Assembly: GCF_006438825.1 (NCBI RefSeq)
Contig: NZ_RCZP01000029.1
Coordinates: forward strand, 1 to 64,000
Source: Muricoccus nepalensis
GTDB lineage: Bacteria > Pseudomonadota > Alphaproteobacteria > Acetobacterales > Acetobacteraceae
Direction: 5' to 3'
Length of the DNA: 64,000 bases
Shown: in pieces, positions 43,520 through 52,149 of the stretch
Position numbering within the stretch: position 1 is the first letter of the stretch
Layout of the letters: the number at the start of each line of letters is the position of its first letter
Notes under the pieces: model-generated
Seen by the model: the letters and a program-made list of their open reading frames with translations, nothing else
What the model was told of the DNA's origin: nothing
The model's database searches: none
Program-made: the position numbers and the translations under genes

Positions 43520-43905
43520 TGACGGATGGAGCGACCGACGAAGCACAGGCAGCCGAAGGCAAGCGCGTGCTGCTTGTGGAAGACAACACCACCGTCGGTG
43601 AGTTTGCCCGGCAGCTTCTTGAGGACCTCGGTTACACCGCCGTCTGGGCCTCGGATGCGGCATCCGCACTGCACCAGTTAGAGGACAATGCGGACGACTT
43701 TGACGTCGTGTTCTCGGACGTGGTGATGCCTGGCATGAATGGTGTGGATCTCGCACGGACAATCCACAGCCGATGGCCGGACCTTAGGGTTGTTCTCACC
43801 AGCGGTTACAGCCATGTGCTCGCGAGCGAAGGCACCCAGGGGTTCGAACTTCTACGTAAGCCGTACTCCCCTGAGGAACTGTCGAGAGCGTTACGACCAC
43901 GCTAA
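43519..43905 (+). CDS. Receiver domain, detached from upstream hybrid kinase
   Basis: A 128-residue receiver: VLLVEDNTTVGEFARQLLED, phospho-acceptor in [24 protein letters not shown], and LLRKPYSPEELSRAL. It matches the receiver of the 962-aa kinase almost motif for motif. Its frame is open upstream through the end of the HATPase domain. The ATG at 43519 could allow separate translation, overlapping the kinase stop by 1 bp. Whether it is now a free response regulator or a sequencing/frameshift artefact cannot be decided here. Confidence 0.85.
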   Translation: MTDGATDEAQAAEGKRVLLVEDNTTVGEFARQLLEDLGYTAVWASDAASALHQLEDNADDFDVVFSDVVMPGMNGVDLARTIHSRWPDLRVVLTSGYSHVLASEGTQGFELLRKPYSPEELSRALRPR

Positions 43906-44112
43906 CTTAGCTACGCCAATCGCTTGAGTGCGAGACAAGAAGGTGCTGCTTGCCACTCCACACGATCGGGAGGAGCACCGAATGACCGCGTAGCCTTAGA
44001 CAGCTCGTTGAGACTGAAACCCCAACATTCTACTGAGAAAGTCTTAGCAGTATTTGATACTTACAATACCTAACCTGTGCGACTGGTCTCTAAAACGCGG
44101 TCTTCAGAATTC

Positions 44113-44861
44113 CTAAGCGAGGCGTCCTGCAACCAGGAATATGCATGCGGTCTGGAGCAGGGATTGGATGATGAAGCCGCAGCGATCATAGCGCTGCGCC
44201 AGTCGCCTGTTCTCCAGCAGCCAGGCGTTGGTGCGCTCCACTGCAAGCGCCGCTTGCCCAGGCCTGAGCCGGGTACCCGTCCGCGTTTGTGGATGCGAGG
44301 TCGGACACCGAGCTTGCGGCAGAGCTCGCGATGCCGCTCGGCGTCGTAGCCTTTGTCGGCGAGTACCGTGCGAGTGCGTACCAGGATAGCGAAAGCAGCC
44401 AGGAACAGGCGCTCGAACAGCAGGGGGTCAGGAACGTTAGCGCCGGTGACGGCGCACGCCACCGGCAGCCCGTCGCCTGTGGCCGCGACATGGTACTTGC
44501 TACCCTTCTTGGCCCTGTCCGTCGGGTTCGGGCCGGTCAGGTCGCCGCCGCGCTTGGCTCGCACTGAGCAGCTGTCGAGGATCAGGTCGGGGTGGCCTCG
44601 CAGCAGGCGGATGAGCAGAGCATGGACCCGCCCCAGTAGGCCCGTGCGTGACCACACAGCCAGGCAACGGCGCAGGGTCGAGCCGCTGGCCCTCTCTGTT
44701 GTCGCCCGCAGGCTCCGCCAAGGCGTACCCTCGCGCAGGAACACCCGCAGGGTAGCCAGCACCCGCACCAATGATGCAGGCGGATGGCCGCGCCTACAGG
44801 AGCGGCGTTCCTTGCAGCACTCTACCGCCGTCGCGATCAGTCCGAGGATCCTTTTGTCCAC
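44113..44861 (-). pseudogene. IS5-family (IS427/IS1031-type) transposase, frameshifted
   Basis: From ATG 44861 the frame encodes a DDE transposase: LILDSCSVRAKRGGDLTGPN (first Asp), GSKYHVAATGDGLPVACAVT and TVLADKGYDAERHRELCRKL (second Asp). After GLGKRR near 44245 the frame shifts. Restoring one base gives LAVERTNAWLLENRRLAQRY (Glu) and an ending at TAG 44113-44115. So one missing base inactivates it. No clear terminal inverted repeats were found, so the ends of the element are probably decayed too. Confidence 0.85.
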
Positions 44862-44983
44862 CTCTCCCCCCGCGCCAAAGCTGCACAGGTGGGGAGGTGC
44901 TCAGCCGATCACCGGAACAGGGTTCCTCAACTGCTGGTAGTAGTGGAAACCACCTCTTAGTTCGGCCAAGCTACTCTGAGTGC

Positions 44984-45202
44984 TCAGTGGAACATGGCGG
45001 CCGGAGTGGGTAGATCGTCGGCTAGCAGAACTTGCGTGATCTCCAGCTTGGTCTCAACATCGATTACCACGAACGGCAATCCCTTTTTGGCCCATCTGCG
45101 GAGTTCCTGAAGGGTAACATAATGCTGAGCTGTCGCGTTGTAGAGCCGGGTTCTACCGTACCGCTTTACGAGGACAGGTTGTACCGCCGCTCGAGTTGGC
45201 AT
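44984..45202 (-). CDS. PhaR N-terminal-like DNA-binding protein (PHB_acc_N)
   Basis: A 72-residue protein: VLVKRYGRTRLYNATAQHYV, TLQELRRWAKKGLPFVVIDV and ETKLEITQVLLA are the N-terminal DNA-binding domain of the polyhydroxyalkanoate accumulation regulator PhaR. The usual protein is about 190 residues, with two further PHB_acc segments; here only the first domain is present. No pha genes are nearby. It may be a stand-alone regulator or a truncated copy. Confidence 0.85.
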   Translation of the reverse strand: MPTRAAVQPVLVKRYGRTRLYNATAQHYVTLQELRRWAKKGLPFVVIDVETKLEITQVLLADDLPTPAAMFH

Positions 45203-45352
45203 GCTCGTTCCACCATCGGTCCTGATTTTGATGGGGTTCTATTTGTGGCCGGTTCTTCTTTTGCCTAGGAGGTAACAGCCTAAGGGTTGAGCTCGCACAG
45301 CATACTGCTGGACATCAGTTGGCGGCGATCATGGCTAGAGGGGGTGATCGCA

Positions 45353-45847
45353 TCAGCTTGCCCTGCCGTACAAGTGCAAGCCCATTGGCAGGCGTTGCGG
45401 CAGCGGGTGCCCGTGCAGCAGCGCGGCTGCAACGGCAACCGATCCCGTTAGCTGACGCTCATCGAAAGGCTTGTGCAGGCAGCCGAGCGCTACCCCCTGT
45501 CCTCGTCCCTCGGGGCAATTACCCGTCACGAAGAGGCAGGGCACCCCAAGGGCGGCCAGGTCCGCCGCCACGTCAAGACCGCTCTCGCCACGGGCGAGAC
45601 GGACGTCGACCAAGGCGAGGTCAGGCCGCTCCGTCCGGGCCAAGACGCCCGCCGAGGCCACGTCCTCGGCCACCCCCACCACCTCGTGCCCAGCGAGTTC
45701 CAGACCAGCCTGGATCTCGAGCGCGACGAGCCCTTCATCCTCGACGACGAGGAGGCGGAGAGACCGAGGAGGACTGCTGCCGCTTCCACTGCCCCCAAGG
45801 TCGCTCGGCACCAAGGCCCAGAGAAGCCCCAGATCAATGCTCGCCAT
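45353..45847 (-). CDS. Response regulator paired with CHASE3 kinase
   Basis: A 164-residue protein starting at ATG 45847 inside the last codons of the kinase gene (15-bp overlap). A receiver domain follows a ~30-residue Gly/Ser-rich N-terminal arm: LLVVEDEGLVALEIQAGLEL, acceptor Asp in LALVDVRLARGESG, LFVTGN and LHKPFDERQL. Single-domain receivers of this kind (CheY-like, GG-type) are common partners of HWE/HisKA_2 kinases. Confidence 0.9.
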   Translation of the reverse strand: MASIDLGLLWALVPSDLGGSGSGSSPPRSLRLLVVEDEGLVALEIQAGLELAGHEVVGVAEDVASAGVLARTERPDLALVDVRLARGESGLDVAADLAALGVPCLFVTGNCPEGRGQGVALGCLHKPFDERQLTGSVAVAAALLHGHPLPQRLPMGLHLYGRAS

Positions 45848-47984
45848 TTTTTCCACCTTCCTGAACCTGCCTTCCGGGTACAATCACCGAGAAGGACGCA
45901 CCGCGGCCGGAGGATCCCCGGCCCACCACGAGCCGCGCCCGAAGCTGCCGTGCGAGGGTCGACACCACGCGCATGCCCACGCCCGCGGACCGGGAAGGAT
46001 CAAAGCTTTCGGGCAGTCCGATGCCGTCGTCCTCTACCTCAAGGGCGAGCCCCCCTTCCCCCGCATGGGCGTTGCGTACGCGGACCCGCAGGACGCCCTC
46101 ACCGCTATCAGGGAAAGCGTATTTGACGGCGTTCGTGACCAACTCGGACCCGATCAGCGCCAGGGGCACGGCCTGGTCAATCGAGGTAAGCCGTCCATCT
46201 CCGCTCTCGTCCGGCCTCGCCTCATCGAAGTCGAGCCGCACCCTCTCCTCTGGATCAAGCGCGGCCAACGTGTCGGTGCACATCTCCCGCAGAAAGCTTG
46301 CCAGGTCCACGCTGCCGTGCGTGCCGCCCTGATAAAGCCGCTGGTGCAGACGGGCCACCACGCCAATGCGTGCCCTCGCCTCGCCAAGGGCGGTGCGCAA
46401 GTCAGGATCGCGGGCCTTGTTGGTCTGAAGCGAGAGTAGCGAGGAGACGAGTTGGAGGGAGTTCTTCACCCGGTGGTTCACCTCGGCGAGCAGCGCCTCC
46501 TTCACCTCCAGCGCTTCGCCAAGCGCGAGGCGCGTCGCTACTAGATCGTCGATCTCGGTGCAGGTGCCATACCAGCGGGTGACCTCGCGGGTGACGGGGT
46601 CGCGCACCGGTAACGCACGGCCGAGCGTCCACCGATAAGTGCCGTCAGCGGCGCGGAGCCGGTACTCGACCTCGTAGGGCTCGCCCGTGGCGAGGGAGTG
46701 CCGCCAGCGGTCCAAGGCACGCCCCTGATCCTCCGGATGGAACTGTGGGTTCCAGCCTTCTCCCTCCGTCTGTTCGGGCGTTGCGCCGGTAAACTCGTAC
46801 CAGCGTTTGTTATAGAAGTCGTGATAGCCGTCGGGGTGCGTCGACCAGACCATCTGCGGGATCGTGTCGAGCGCGATGCGGAGCATGGCCTCGCTTCGCA
46901 CGAGCGCCGCCTGCGCCTCCTGGCGCGGCCTGAGATCGCGAATGATGGCGGAGACGCCAATGACGCCGCTGTCGGAGGCCTGCATACGGGCTGCGGTGAC
47001 AGTGACCGGGATACGGTGTCCTTGCTTTGTCAGCCAAACCGTTTCGTGTTCGTGGACGCGCGTGCCCTCCAGAGCTAGACGGATCACTCCGGTCGACCCC
47101 CCATCTGGCACATCGAGTGGCACCAGCAGGCTCACCGACCTGTCGGTGACCTCTGAGGCAGCATAGCCGAACAAGGCCTCCGCGCCGCTGTTCCAGGTGA
47201 GAATCCGCCCATCGTCGGCGGCGATGCTGATGATGGCGTCGGAAGTAGAGGTGACGATAGCGGCAAGGCGCGCGTTGGCCATTTCAGCCAGGACTCGGGC
47301 ATCAAGGGCGCGGCGTCGAAAATGCCGGAGCCAGACCGCGAGGGCGAGGACGCCCGAGACAAGGACGAGCGCCGCCGCCGAGATGCTCCAGACCCAGCGC
47401 TGCGTAGCGGCATTACGCCCCTCGTGGAGCGAGGTCACTGCCGCTCGCAAGGCGCCCGCCTCAGTTCGAATCGCGTCCATGAGCGACTTGCCTCTGTCGG
47501 TCTCGACAAGGGCCAGGGCCGCGTCCGCGTTGCCCTCTCGCCGCAACGCGATAGTGCGCGCGAGCTCATCGAGCTTGGCAGGAATCAGGCGTCCAAGCTC
47601 GGTAGTTGGGCGGGCGAGCGTCGGCTCCGCCTCGCCGAGGCGGATGAGCTCGGCAATTCTTCCATCCAGCTCGCGCAGCGCGTCGTCGTATGGCTGAAGA
47701 TAGCTCTCGCGACCGGTCAGGAGAAAGCCGCGCTGTCCGGTCTCGGCGTCGCGCAGATCAGAGAGCAGCACGTCTGTCTGATCCTTAGCAGCGTTGATGC
47801 GGGTCGTTCGACCTCGCTCCGCCTCGAAAGTGGCCAAGCCGAAACTGACAGCAGCCAAGGCGAGAACTAACAGGAGAAGCGCAGCGGTGAGGGGGCCAAT
47901 CACACCACGAGAAGCGCCGTTCGCAAGAAAACCGGGGGTCGAACCAGTGGAGGCTTTGCCTGAACCACGAAGGATGAGCGACAC
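45834..47984 (-). CDS. Membrane sensor kinase, CHASE3-PAS-PAS-HisKA_2
   Basis: A 716-residue protein. TM1 at about 27-52 and TM2 at about 195-215 enclose a periplasmic CHASE3 domain (DQTDVLLSDLRDAETGQRGF; LLTGRESYLQPYDDALRELD). Two PAS domains follow (AIVTSTSDAIISIAADDGRI; then TIPQMVWSTHPDGYHDFYNK). The catalytic part is HisKA_2, EVNHRVKNSLQLVSSLLSLQ, with HATPase boxes ELVTNAVKYAF, DDGIGLP and GVGMRVV. It is coupled to the receiver gene downstream. The family often works with general-stress or light regulation in alphaproteobacteria. Confidence 0.92.
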   Translation of the reverse strand: MSLILRGSGKASTGSTPGFLANGASRGVIGPLTAALLLLVLALAAVSFGLATFEAERGRTTRINAAKDQTDVLLSDLRDAETGQRGFLLTGRESYLQPYDDALRELDGRIAELIRLGEAEPTLARPTTELGRLIPAKLDELARTIALRREGNADAALALVETDRGKSLMDAIRTEAGALRAAVTSLHEGRNAATQRWVWSISAAALVLVSGVLALAVWLRHFRRRALDARVLAEMANARLAAIVTSTSDAIISIAADDGRILTWNSGAEALFGYAASEVTDRSVSLLVPLDVPDGGSTGVIRLALEGTRVHEHETVWLTKQGHRIPVTVTAARMQASDSGVIGVSAIIRDLRPRQEAQAALVRSEAMLRIALDTIPQMVWSTHPDGYHDFYNKRWYEFTGATPEQTEGEGWNPQFHPEDQGRALDRWRHSLATGEPYEVEYRLRAADGTYRWTLGRALPVRDPVTREVTRWYGTCTEIDDLVATRLALGEALEVKEALLAEVNHRVKNSLQLVSSLLSLQTNKARDPDLRTALGEARARIGVVARLHQRLYQGGTHGSVDLASFLREMCTDTLAALDPEERVRLDFDEARPDESGDGRLTSIDQAVPLALIGSELVTNAVKYAFPDSGEGVLRVRVRNAHAGEGGLALEVEDDGIGLPESFDPSRSAGVGMRVVSTLARQLRARLVVGRGSSGRGASFSVIVPGRQVQEGGKNGEH

Positions 47985-48257
47985 CTCGATCCCTCCTGGA
48001 CCTGCTGACCAAGCGCCTGGCCGGAAGCGGGCGGCGCGTGCCCCTCCGCCTTGATTAGATTGTCACATTCGGTCAAGGCAGGAATGAGCATAGCGTTAAG
48101 CGCCGACGAGAAAATGTCCAGTGGGAGCAGGTAGCAGCCGGCGCCTGCCCATGTGCGCGGTTGAGTGCCTTTGTCCACGCAGGCGGCTTCTTCACCGTGC
48201 ATTCCAAGAACAATGACGCATCGGACAAGTGCCAGGAGCCTTCGACGACAAACCTTA

Positions 48258-49149
48258 GTGACTGTTTGAGAATTCAGCGGTGGGCGACCCTGCGGAGGAG
48301 GAGGGCGCCCATGGCGACGTGGATCATGGCTTCAGACACGTCGAGGCGTCGCTCGTAGTCCCGCACGAGGCGGCGCCAGCGGATCATCCAGCCGAAGGTG
48401 CGCTCCACGACCCAGCGGCGTGGGAGGACGCGGAAGCCCTGCTGGTCGGAGCGCCGGACGATCTCGACGATGAAGTCGAGGAACGCCGCCTTGTCCATCA
48501 GCTTGGTGCGGTCGTAGCCCGCGTCGGCGAACAGGTGCTTCAGCCAGGGCCAGCGCTTCCGGACGGCGGTGAGGATCTCCTGCGCGCCGGCACTGTCCGA
48601 CACGTCGGCAGGCGTGAGCTTCACCATCAGCAGTCGCCCCTCCGTGTCCACGGCGACGTGGCGCTTGCGGCCGACGATGCGCTTGCCCCCGTCGTGGCCG
48701 CGCACCTCGGCAAAGGGCGCCTTGACCGTCCGGCTGTCCAGCACGCCGCCCGTCGGGCTCGCCTCCCGCCCCGCCGCCTCGCGGTCCAGCTTCAAGGACA
48801 CATCGTGGATCGTCCTGAACAGCAGGCGCCAGACGAAGCGCCTGAACCACCAGTACACCGTCTGCCAGGGCCCGAAGTGGACCGGCAGCATCCGCCAGCC
48901 ACCGCCCGAGCGTGCCAGATAGTGGATCGCGTTCAGCACCTCGCGCAGGTCCACCGAGGGCTTCCTGCCCCGCCTCGGCAGTTTCGGCATCAGCGGCTCG
49001 ATCCGCCGCCACTCCTCGTCCGTCAAGTCAGACGGGTAGCGCTTCGTCTTGCGGGCAAGCTCGGCCATCCGGCGGCGCGTCTCTCGGGTCCACATCCCGA
49101 GCTTGAATCACCTCGCCCGCGCTGCGCCAAGCCATTCTCAAACGGTCAC
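48258..49149 (-). mobile_element. Intact IS5-family insertion sequence
   Basis: The 892-bp element has terminal inverted repeats of about 16 bp (GTGACTGTTTGAGAAT at the left; the right end reads GTGACCGTTTGAGAAT on the minus strand, one mismatch). It is flanked by a 3-bp target duplication TTA at 48255-48257 and 49150-49152, as usual for IS5-group elements. It contains one intact transposase gene. The insertion lies at the stop codon of the RMF-like gene (49150-49371) and recreates it. Confidence 0.92.
48274..49095 (-). CDS. IS5-family transposase
   Basis: A 273-residue DDE transposase. The N-terminal DUF4096-like part is YPSDLTDEEWRRIEPLMPKL. The catalytic core is GGVLDSRTVKAPFAEVRGHD (Asp), KRIVGRKRHVAVDTEGRLLM, LFADAGYDRTKLMDKAAFLD (Asp) and RRWVVERTFGWMIRWRRLVR (Glu in the YREK-like motif). 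Full length with no internal stop, it is likely active; it is the only gene of the element at 48258-49149. Confidence 0.95.
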   Translation of the reverse strand: MWTRETRRRMAELARKTKRYPSDLTDEEWRRIEPLMPKLPRRGRKPSVDLREVLNAIHYLARSGGGWRMLPVHFGPWQTVYWWFRRFVWRLLFRTIHDVSLKLDREAAGREASPTGGVLDSRTVKAPFAEVRGHDGGKRIVGRKRHVAVDTEGRLLMVKLTPADVSDSAGAQEILTAVRKRWPWLKHLFADAGYDRTKLMDKAAFLDFIVEIVRRSDQQGFRVLPRRWVVERTFGWMIRWRRLVRDYERRLDVSEAMIHVAMGALLLRRVAHR

Positions 49150-49371
49150 TTAGCGAGTTGACTTTCGCCCCTCCCTTTTCGGTGCACCTTCGACACGGCC
49201 AACACTGAACCCGTCTAGCCAACAGTCGCGTAAAGGAGCCAGCATATGTGAGTAGGGGCAATCACTAGCATAAGACGCTTGATCCATACCTGCTTGCCAG
49301 CCCTGTGCCGTCGCGAGAGCGACAGCGCGGAGTAGAAAAACTTCGGCCTCGCTGTTGCTAAAATTCTGCAC
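49150..49371 (-). CDS. Ribosome modulation factor-like small protein
   Basis: A 73-residue protein. Residues about 23-60 (AQGWQAGMDQASYASDCPYS, then PLRDCWLDGFSVGR) show the RMF pattern of A-x-x-G-x-x-AG, CPY and W-x-x-G. RMF dimerises 70S ribosomes in stationary phase; the alphaproteobacterial RMF-like family is less studied. The gene ends at the TTA target duplication of the IS, so the TAA stop is intact. Promoter at about 49380 or shared with the DUF6894 gene just upstream (10-bp gap). Confidence 0.6.
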   Translation of the reverse strand: MQNFSNSEAEVFLLRAVALATAQGWQAGMDQASYASDCPYSHMLAPLRDCWLDGFSVGRVEGAPKREGRKSTR

Positions 49372-49380
49372 GAGCCCTTC

Positions 49381-49620
49381 CTATACGATGTGTCCAAGCT
49401 TCACTGTCAGTAACAGAGATGCGGTAAGCACTACGCCGCCTTCCTCGTTCCGTACAGCAACCGCCAGGGCGGGCCGGTCGTGCTGCAGGCTGTCACGCGC
49501 GATGCTGAGAAGCGCAGCGATGGCTTCGTGGCGTGCCACATCAACATTGGGCATTTGCAAGCCCACGTTGTCTTGCTCAGGAATCTGTCCATTCCAGATG
49601 TCAAAGTAGAATAAAGGCAT
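49381..49620 (-). CDS. DUF6894-type small protein
   Basis: A 79-residue protein from ATG 49620. MPLFYFDIWNGQIPEQDNVG, LQMPNVDVARHEAIAALLSI and AVAVRNEEGGVVLTASLLLT match the short DUF6894 family common in Rhizobiales and Methylobacteria (YFD-x-x-G, then D-x-x-G-x-x-x-P). It is upstream of the RMF-like gene, same strand, and may be co-transcribed. Function unknown. Confidence 0.75.
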   Translation of the reverse strand: MPLFYFDIWNGQIPEQDNVGLQMPNVDVARHEAIAALLSIARDSLQHDRPALAVAVRNEEGGVVLTASLLLTVKLGHIV

Positions 49621-49662
49621 GACCTTTGTATGCAATGCTAGAGGCCCAATTATCGATTATAC

Positions 49663-49775
49663 CGTCGGGCAGATGTTCCGACCCGTTCGGATCCGCCAGA
49701 GGCGAAGGGCTGAAGCCACGTCTGCCAGGCAGGGACGAGTTGATGTTGTGTCAGGACATAGGCCCGCCTGTATTA
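49663..49775. repeat. Dispersed 113-bp intergenic repeat, copy 1
   Basis: It aligns without gaps to 50323-50435 with 97 of 113 identical positions. Both copies are in the same orientation, 660 bp apart, outside genes. About half of the differences fall in one codon phase of the minus strand, and about seven of these are synonymous (…YRRAY-x-LT-x-HQLVPA…), so an ancestral coding fragment cannot be excluded. Confidence 0.75.
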
Positions 49776-50057
49776 CCTGTGATAAAGATCATAAGTTTTG
49801 TCAACTCATGCATTGTGCTTGACCAACTTCCCCCATCGCGCGTCACCTCCCCGGCCGTTCCTACCTCTAAACCTTACTGTGAAAGAATATGCCGCGCTCC
49901 GAGTGGGGCTGACTCCGGAATGACTTGCAGCGCTCAGATAATGATGTACCGTTCAATCGTTCCGGCTCCTTCGCCCTCCGTGCTGGTGTCAGGTCGGGCG
50001 ACATGGTGGGACTGGGACCGGCTTTGGGGCGAGGTGATCGCAAGCCTCCCGAGCCGG

Positions 50058-50089
50058 TAGAGGCCTCGTCCTCACGGACGAGGCCTCTA
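50058..50089. terminator. Strong hairpin, terminator-like
   Basis: A perfect 14-bp stem (50058-50071 with 50076-50089) with a TCAC loop is followed on the plus strand by CGTTTC. It lies between the first intergenic repeat and the small gene at 50128. No gene ends directly before it, so it may end a non-coding transcript. Confidence 0.55.
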
Positions 50090-50127
50090 CGTTTCGGCAG
50101 ATAGGGCAGACGGTACAGGCGTGCGGC

Positions 50128-50319
50128 ATGGTCACAGACGAAGGCGAGGAAAGGGCAGAGTGGCGACGTCGCCTCGCGGATGCGCTGCGCGAGTGCTTGA
50201 TGGCCGCGGATCGCCTTGCGACCCGGGCCGAGACGATGGAACTCGAACAGCGGGTGAGGGCTCTGGAAGAGGAAGGGCACCTGAGAAGCTTCAGGCCAGC
50301 TGGTTCATCCGGCTGGTAA
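50128..50319 (+). CDS. Small coiled-coil protein, 63 aa
   Basis: The frame MVTDEGEERAEWRRRLADAL, RECLMAADRLATRAETMELE, QRVRALEEE is strongly helical and charged, as in a short coiled coil. The C-terminal ten residues run into the second 113-bp repeat region. No family recognised. Confidence 0.5.
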   Translation: MVTDEGEERAEWRRRLADALRECLMAADRLATRAETMELEQRVRALEEEGHLRSFRPAGSSGW

Positions 50320-50322
50320 TTC

Positions 50323-50435
50323 CGCCGGGCAGATGTTCCGACCCGTCCAGATCCGCCGCAGGCGAAGGACTGAAGCCGTGTCTGCAAGGCAGGGACCAGC
50401 TGATGATGTGTCAGGGCATAGGCGCGCCGGTATAA
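50323..50435. repeat. Dispersed 113-bp intergenic repeat, copy 2
   Basis: Partner of the copy at 49663-49775 (97/113 identical). It is followed within 40 bp by the second copy of the 59-bp repeat and then by the second 41-bp double-hairpin repeat. Intergenic repeats of three types are thus clustered in 300 bp here. Confidence 0.75.
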
Positions 50436-50473
50436 TTCAACGCGACTTGGGCTCCCGGTCGCCTCAACCTATC

Positions 50474-50532
50474 CGCTCAGGCCTCTCCACCAGCGATAAT
50501 GAGGCTGGCCGTTCCGGTTCAGGCAGGTGCCA
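50474..50532. repeat. Dispersed 59-bp repeat, copy 2
   Basis: Partner of 40333-40391. On the minus strand it contains the end of a 49-codon frame (GTG at about 50668, ending TVAPA) that would be the analogue of the small gene at 40378-40545. The frame itself has a weak start and is not annotated as a gene. Confidence 0.5.
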
Positions 50533-50583
50533 CAGTCCGCTTGAGCGTCGCCTCGCCGCTTGGCACCAGGGTCGTGTCTCTGA

Positions 50584-50624
50584 GCGTGGTGCAGGAGCGG
50601 TGCTCCTCAGCAAGCTGAGCCGCC
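50584..50624. repeat. Dispersed 41-bp double-hairpin repeat, copy 2
   Basis: Partner of 31686-31726 (38/41 identical, both stems conserved). The region from here to 50945 holds no convincing gene. Confidence 0.7.
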
Positions 50625-50945
50625 GTGTCAGGCTGCTGTGGCGGGCAGGCTGACGGAAGGAGTATCACTCACGGCACCAATGGACTCCAGTGTCATGTAG
50701 CTCGAGTGCTGTGTGGCCGACTTATCGGACTGCTCGAAGCAGTCTCAGGTCGGGCTGGTACTGTGTCCGGCTTCACGACAGCAGTGGTCCAACCTAGAAG
50801 GGTTTCCGGATCGCTGAACTTCTTACCACCTGTTTGATCGAAGTCGTAGGGCTCAGATCATTGCTGCCCACCGCAACCAAAGAGGCTGCTGGAACGTCAT
50901 AGTAGCTTGGTGCGGGGCAACGCACTCCATCTCTGGTGCGAGCTA

Positions 50946-52046
50946 ATGACCTTACCCGGCGATCGTACCTCCTCGCCACCTCCGCCTGTCAGTTCCGACA
51001 TGGCCATGCCTTCCGGCGCGTTTGCGCAGGATTTGGACCTGTTCAGGGTCATTGCCGAAACCGTGAGTGATGGCGTCCTGGTGACCAGCGCAGACCTTGA
51101 TCATCCCGGCCCGCGCATCGAATACGTGAACGCCGGCTTTACACGCATCACTGGCTACGAGTCCGAGGAGGTACTGGGCCAGACACCCAGGATCTTGCAA
51201 GGGCCCAGAACGGATCGTACCACGCTGGACCGGCTGCGTTCAGCCCTGTCACGTGGCGAAAGCTTTTTCGGCACTGCTGTAAACTACCGTAAGGATGGAA
51301 CAGAGTACGTCAATGAATGGCTGATCAATCCATCCCGCGGTACCGACGGGCGTATTCTGCGCTGGGTATCAGCGCAGCGAGACGTGAGTGACAGAGCACA
51401 GGCCGAGGCCAGCCAGCAGATCCTGCTCGGTGAACTCAACCATCGCGTCATGAACAACCTGGCTGCGGTGCAGGCGCTTGCCGCCCGGCTTGGCCGTAGC
51501 ACGGGCTCCGTGGACGAGTTCCAGGCCGCCTTGCAGGAGCGGCTGTTTGCCTTGGCACAGGCACAGAAGGCCATCGTTGCCGCCCATGGACGAAGCATAG
51601 GTTTGCACTCTCTGGCACAGGCGCAGCTGGCACCTTTTGGGATCGGCAGCCCAGGGCGCGTGGAGGCCAATGGGCCGCAGGTCCACCTTCGAGCAAGTGC
51701 GGCCGTGGTGCTTGGTTTGGCGCTGCATGAACTCGGGCTCAATGCGCTGAGGCACGGCGCACTTTCCGCACCTCGTGGTCGCGTCGGCCTGAACTGGTCC
51801 GTTGTGCCCGGGCCTGTTGGTGATGAGCTCTGCGTTGACTGGCGTGAGGCCGGAGGAGAAGTCCTTAGCGCTCCAGCACATCGCGGCTTTGGCCTTCGCC
51901 TCATTGAGGAGGTCCTGGTGCGGCAGCTGCAAGGACGTGTGCGCATGACCTTTGATGCCCCAGGGGTACGGTGCCTAATTGGCGCACCGCTCGCCACTGT
52001 TCTGGAGCGCTGTGCCCAACCTTGGGGCGGTGCATCAAGAACATAG
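50946..52046 (+). CDS. PAS (LOV-like, Cys-less) HWE-type histidine kinase
   Basis: A 366-residue soluble kinase from ATG 50946. The PAS domain (about 25-150) has the LOV-like series RIEYVNAGFTRITGYESEEV, then LGQTPRILQGPRTDR. In photoactive LOV domains this last motif reads GRNCRFLQG; here the flavin-binding Cys is replaced by Pro. The HWE-type kinase part has LLGELNHRVMNNLAAVQALA and ALHELGLNALRHGALS. A missing Cys means a flavin-adduct photocycle is unlikely, although redox flavin sensing is possible. Confidence 0.85.
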   Translation: MTLPGDRTSSPPPPVSSDMAMPSGAFAQDLDLFRVIAETVSDGVLVTSADLDHPGPRIEYVNAGFTRITGYESEEVLGQTPRILQGPRTDRTTLDRLRSALSRGESFFGTAVNYRKDGTEYVNEWLINPSRGTDGRILRWVSAQRDVSDRAQAEASQQILLGELNHRVMNNLAAVQALAARLGRSTGSVDEFQAALQERLFALAQAQKAIVAAHGRSIGLHSLAQAQLAPFGIGSPGRVEANGPQVHLRASAAVVLGLALHELGLNALRHGALSAPRGRVGLNWSVVPGPVGDELCVDWREAGGEVLSAPAHRGFGLRLIEEVLVRQLQGRVRMTFDAPGVRCLIGAPLATVLERCAQPWGGASRT

Positions 52047-52149
52047 GTGCGACTTCCGGTGCTGGCGTCCTCGGTCGTTTGCCGCTCTCACACGTTGTAC
52101 TGCGACTGAGAGATCAGCAGCTGGCTCTCTGCGCAACGGAACCGAGACC

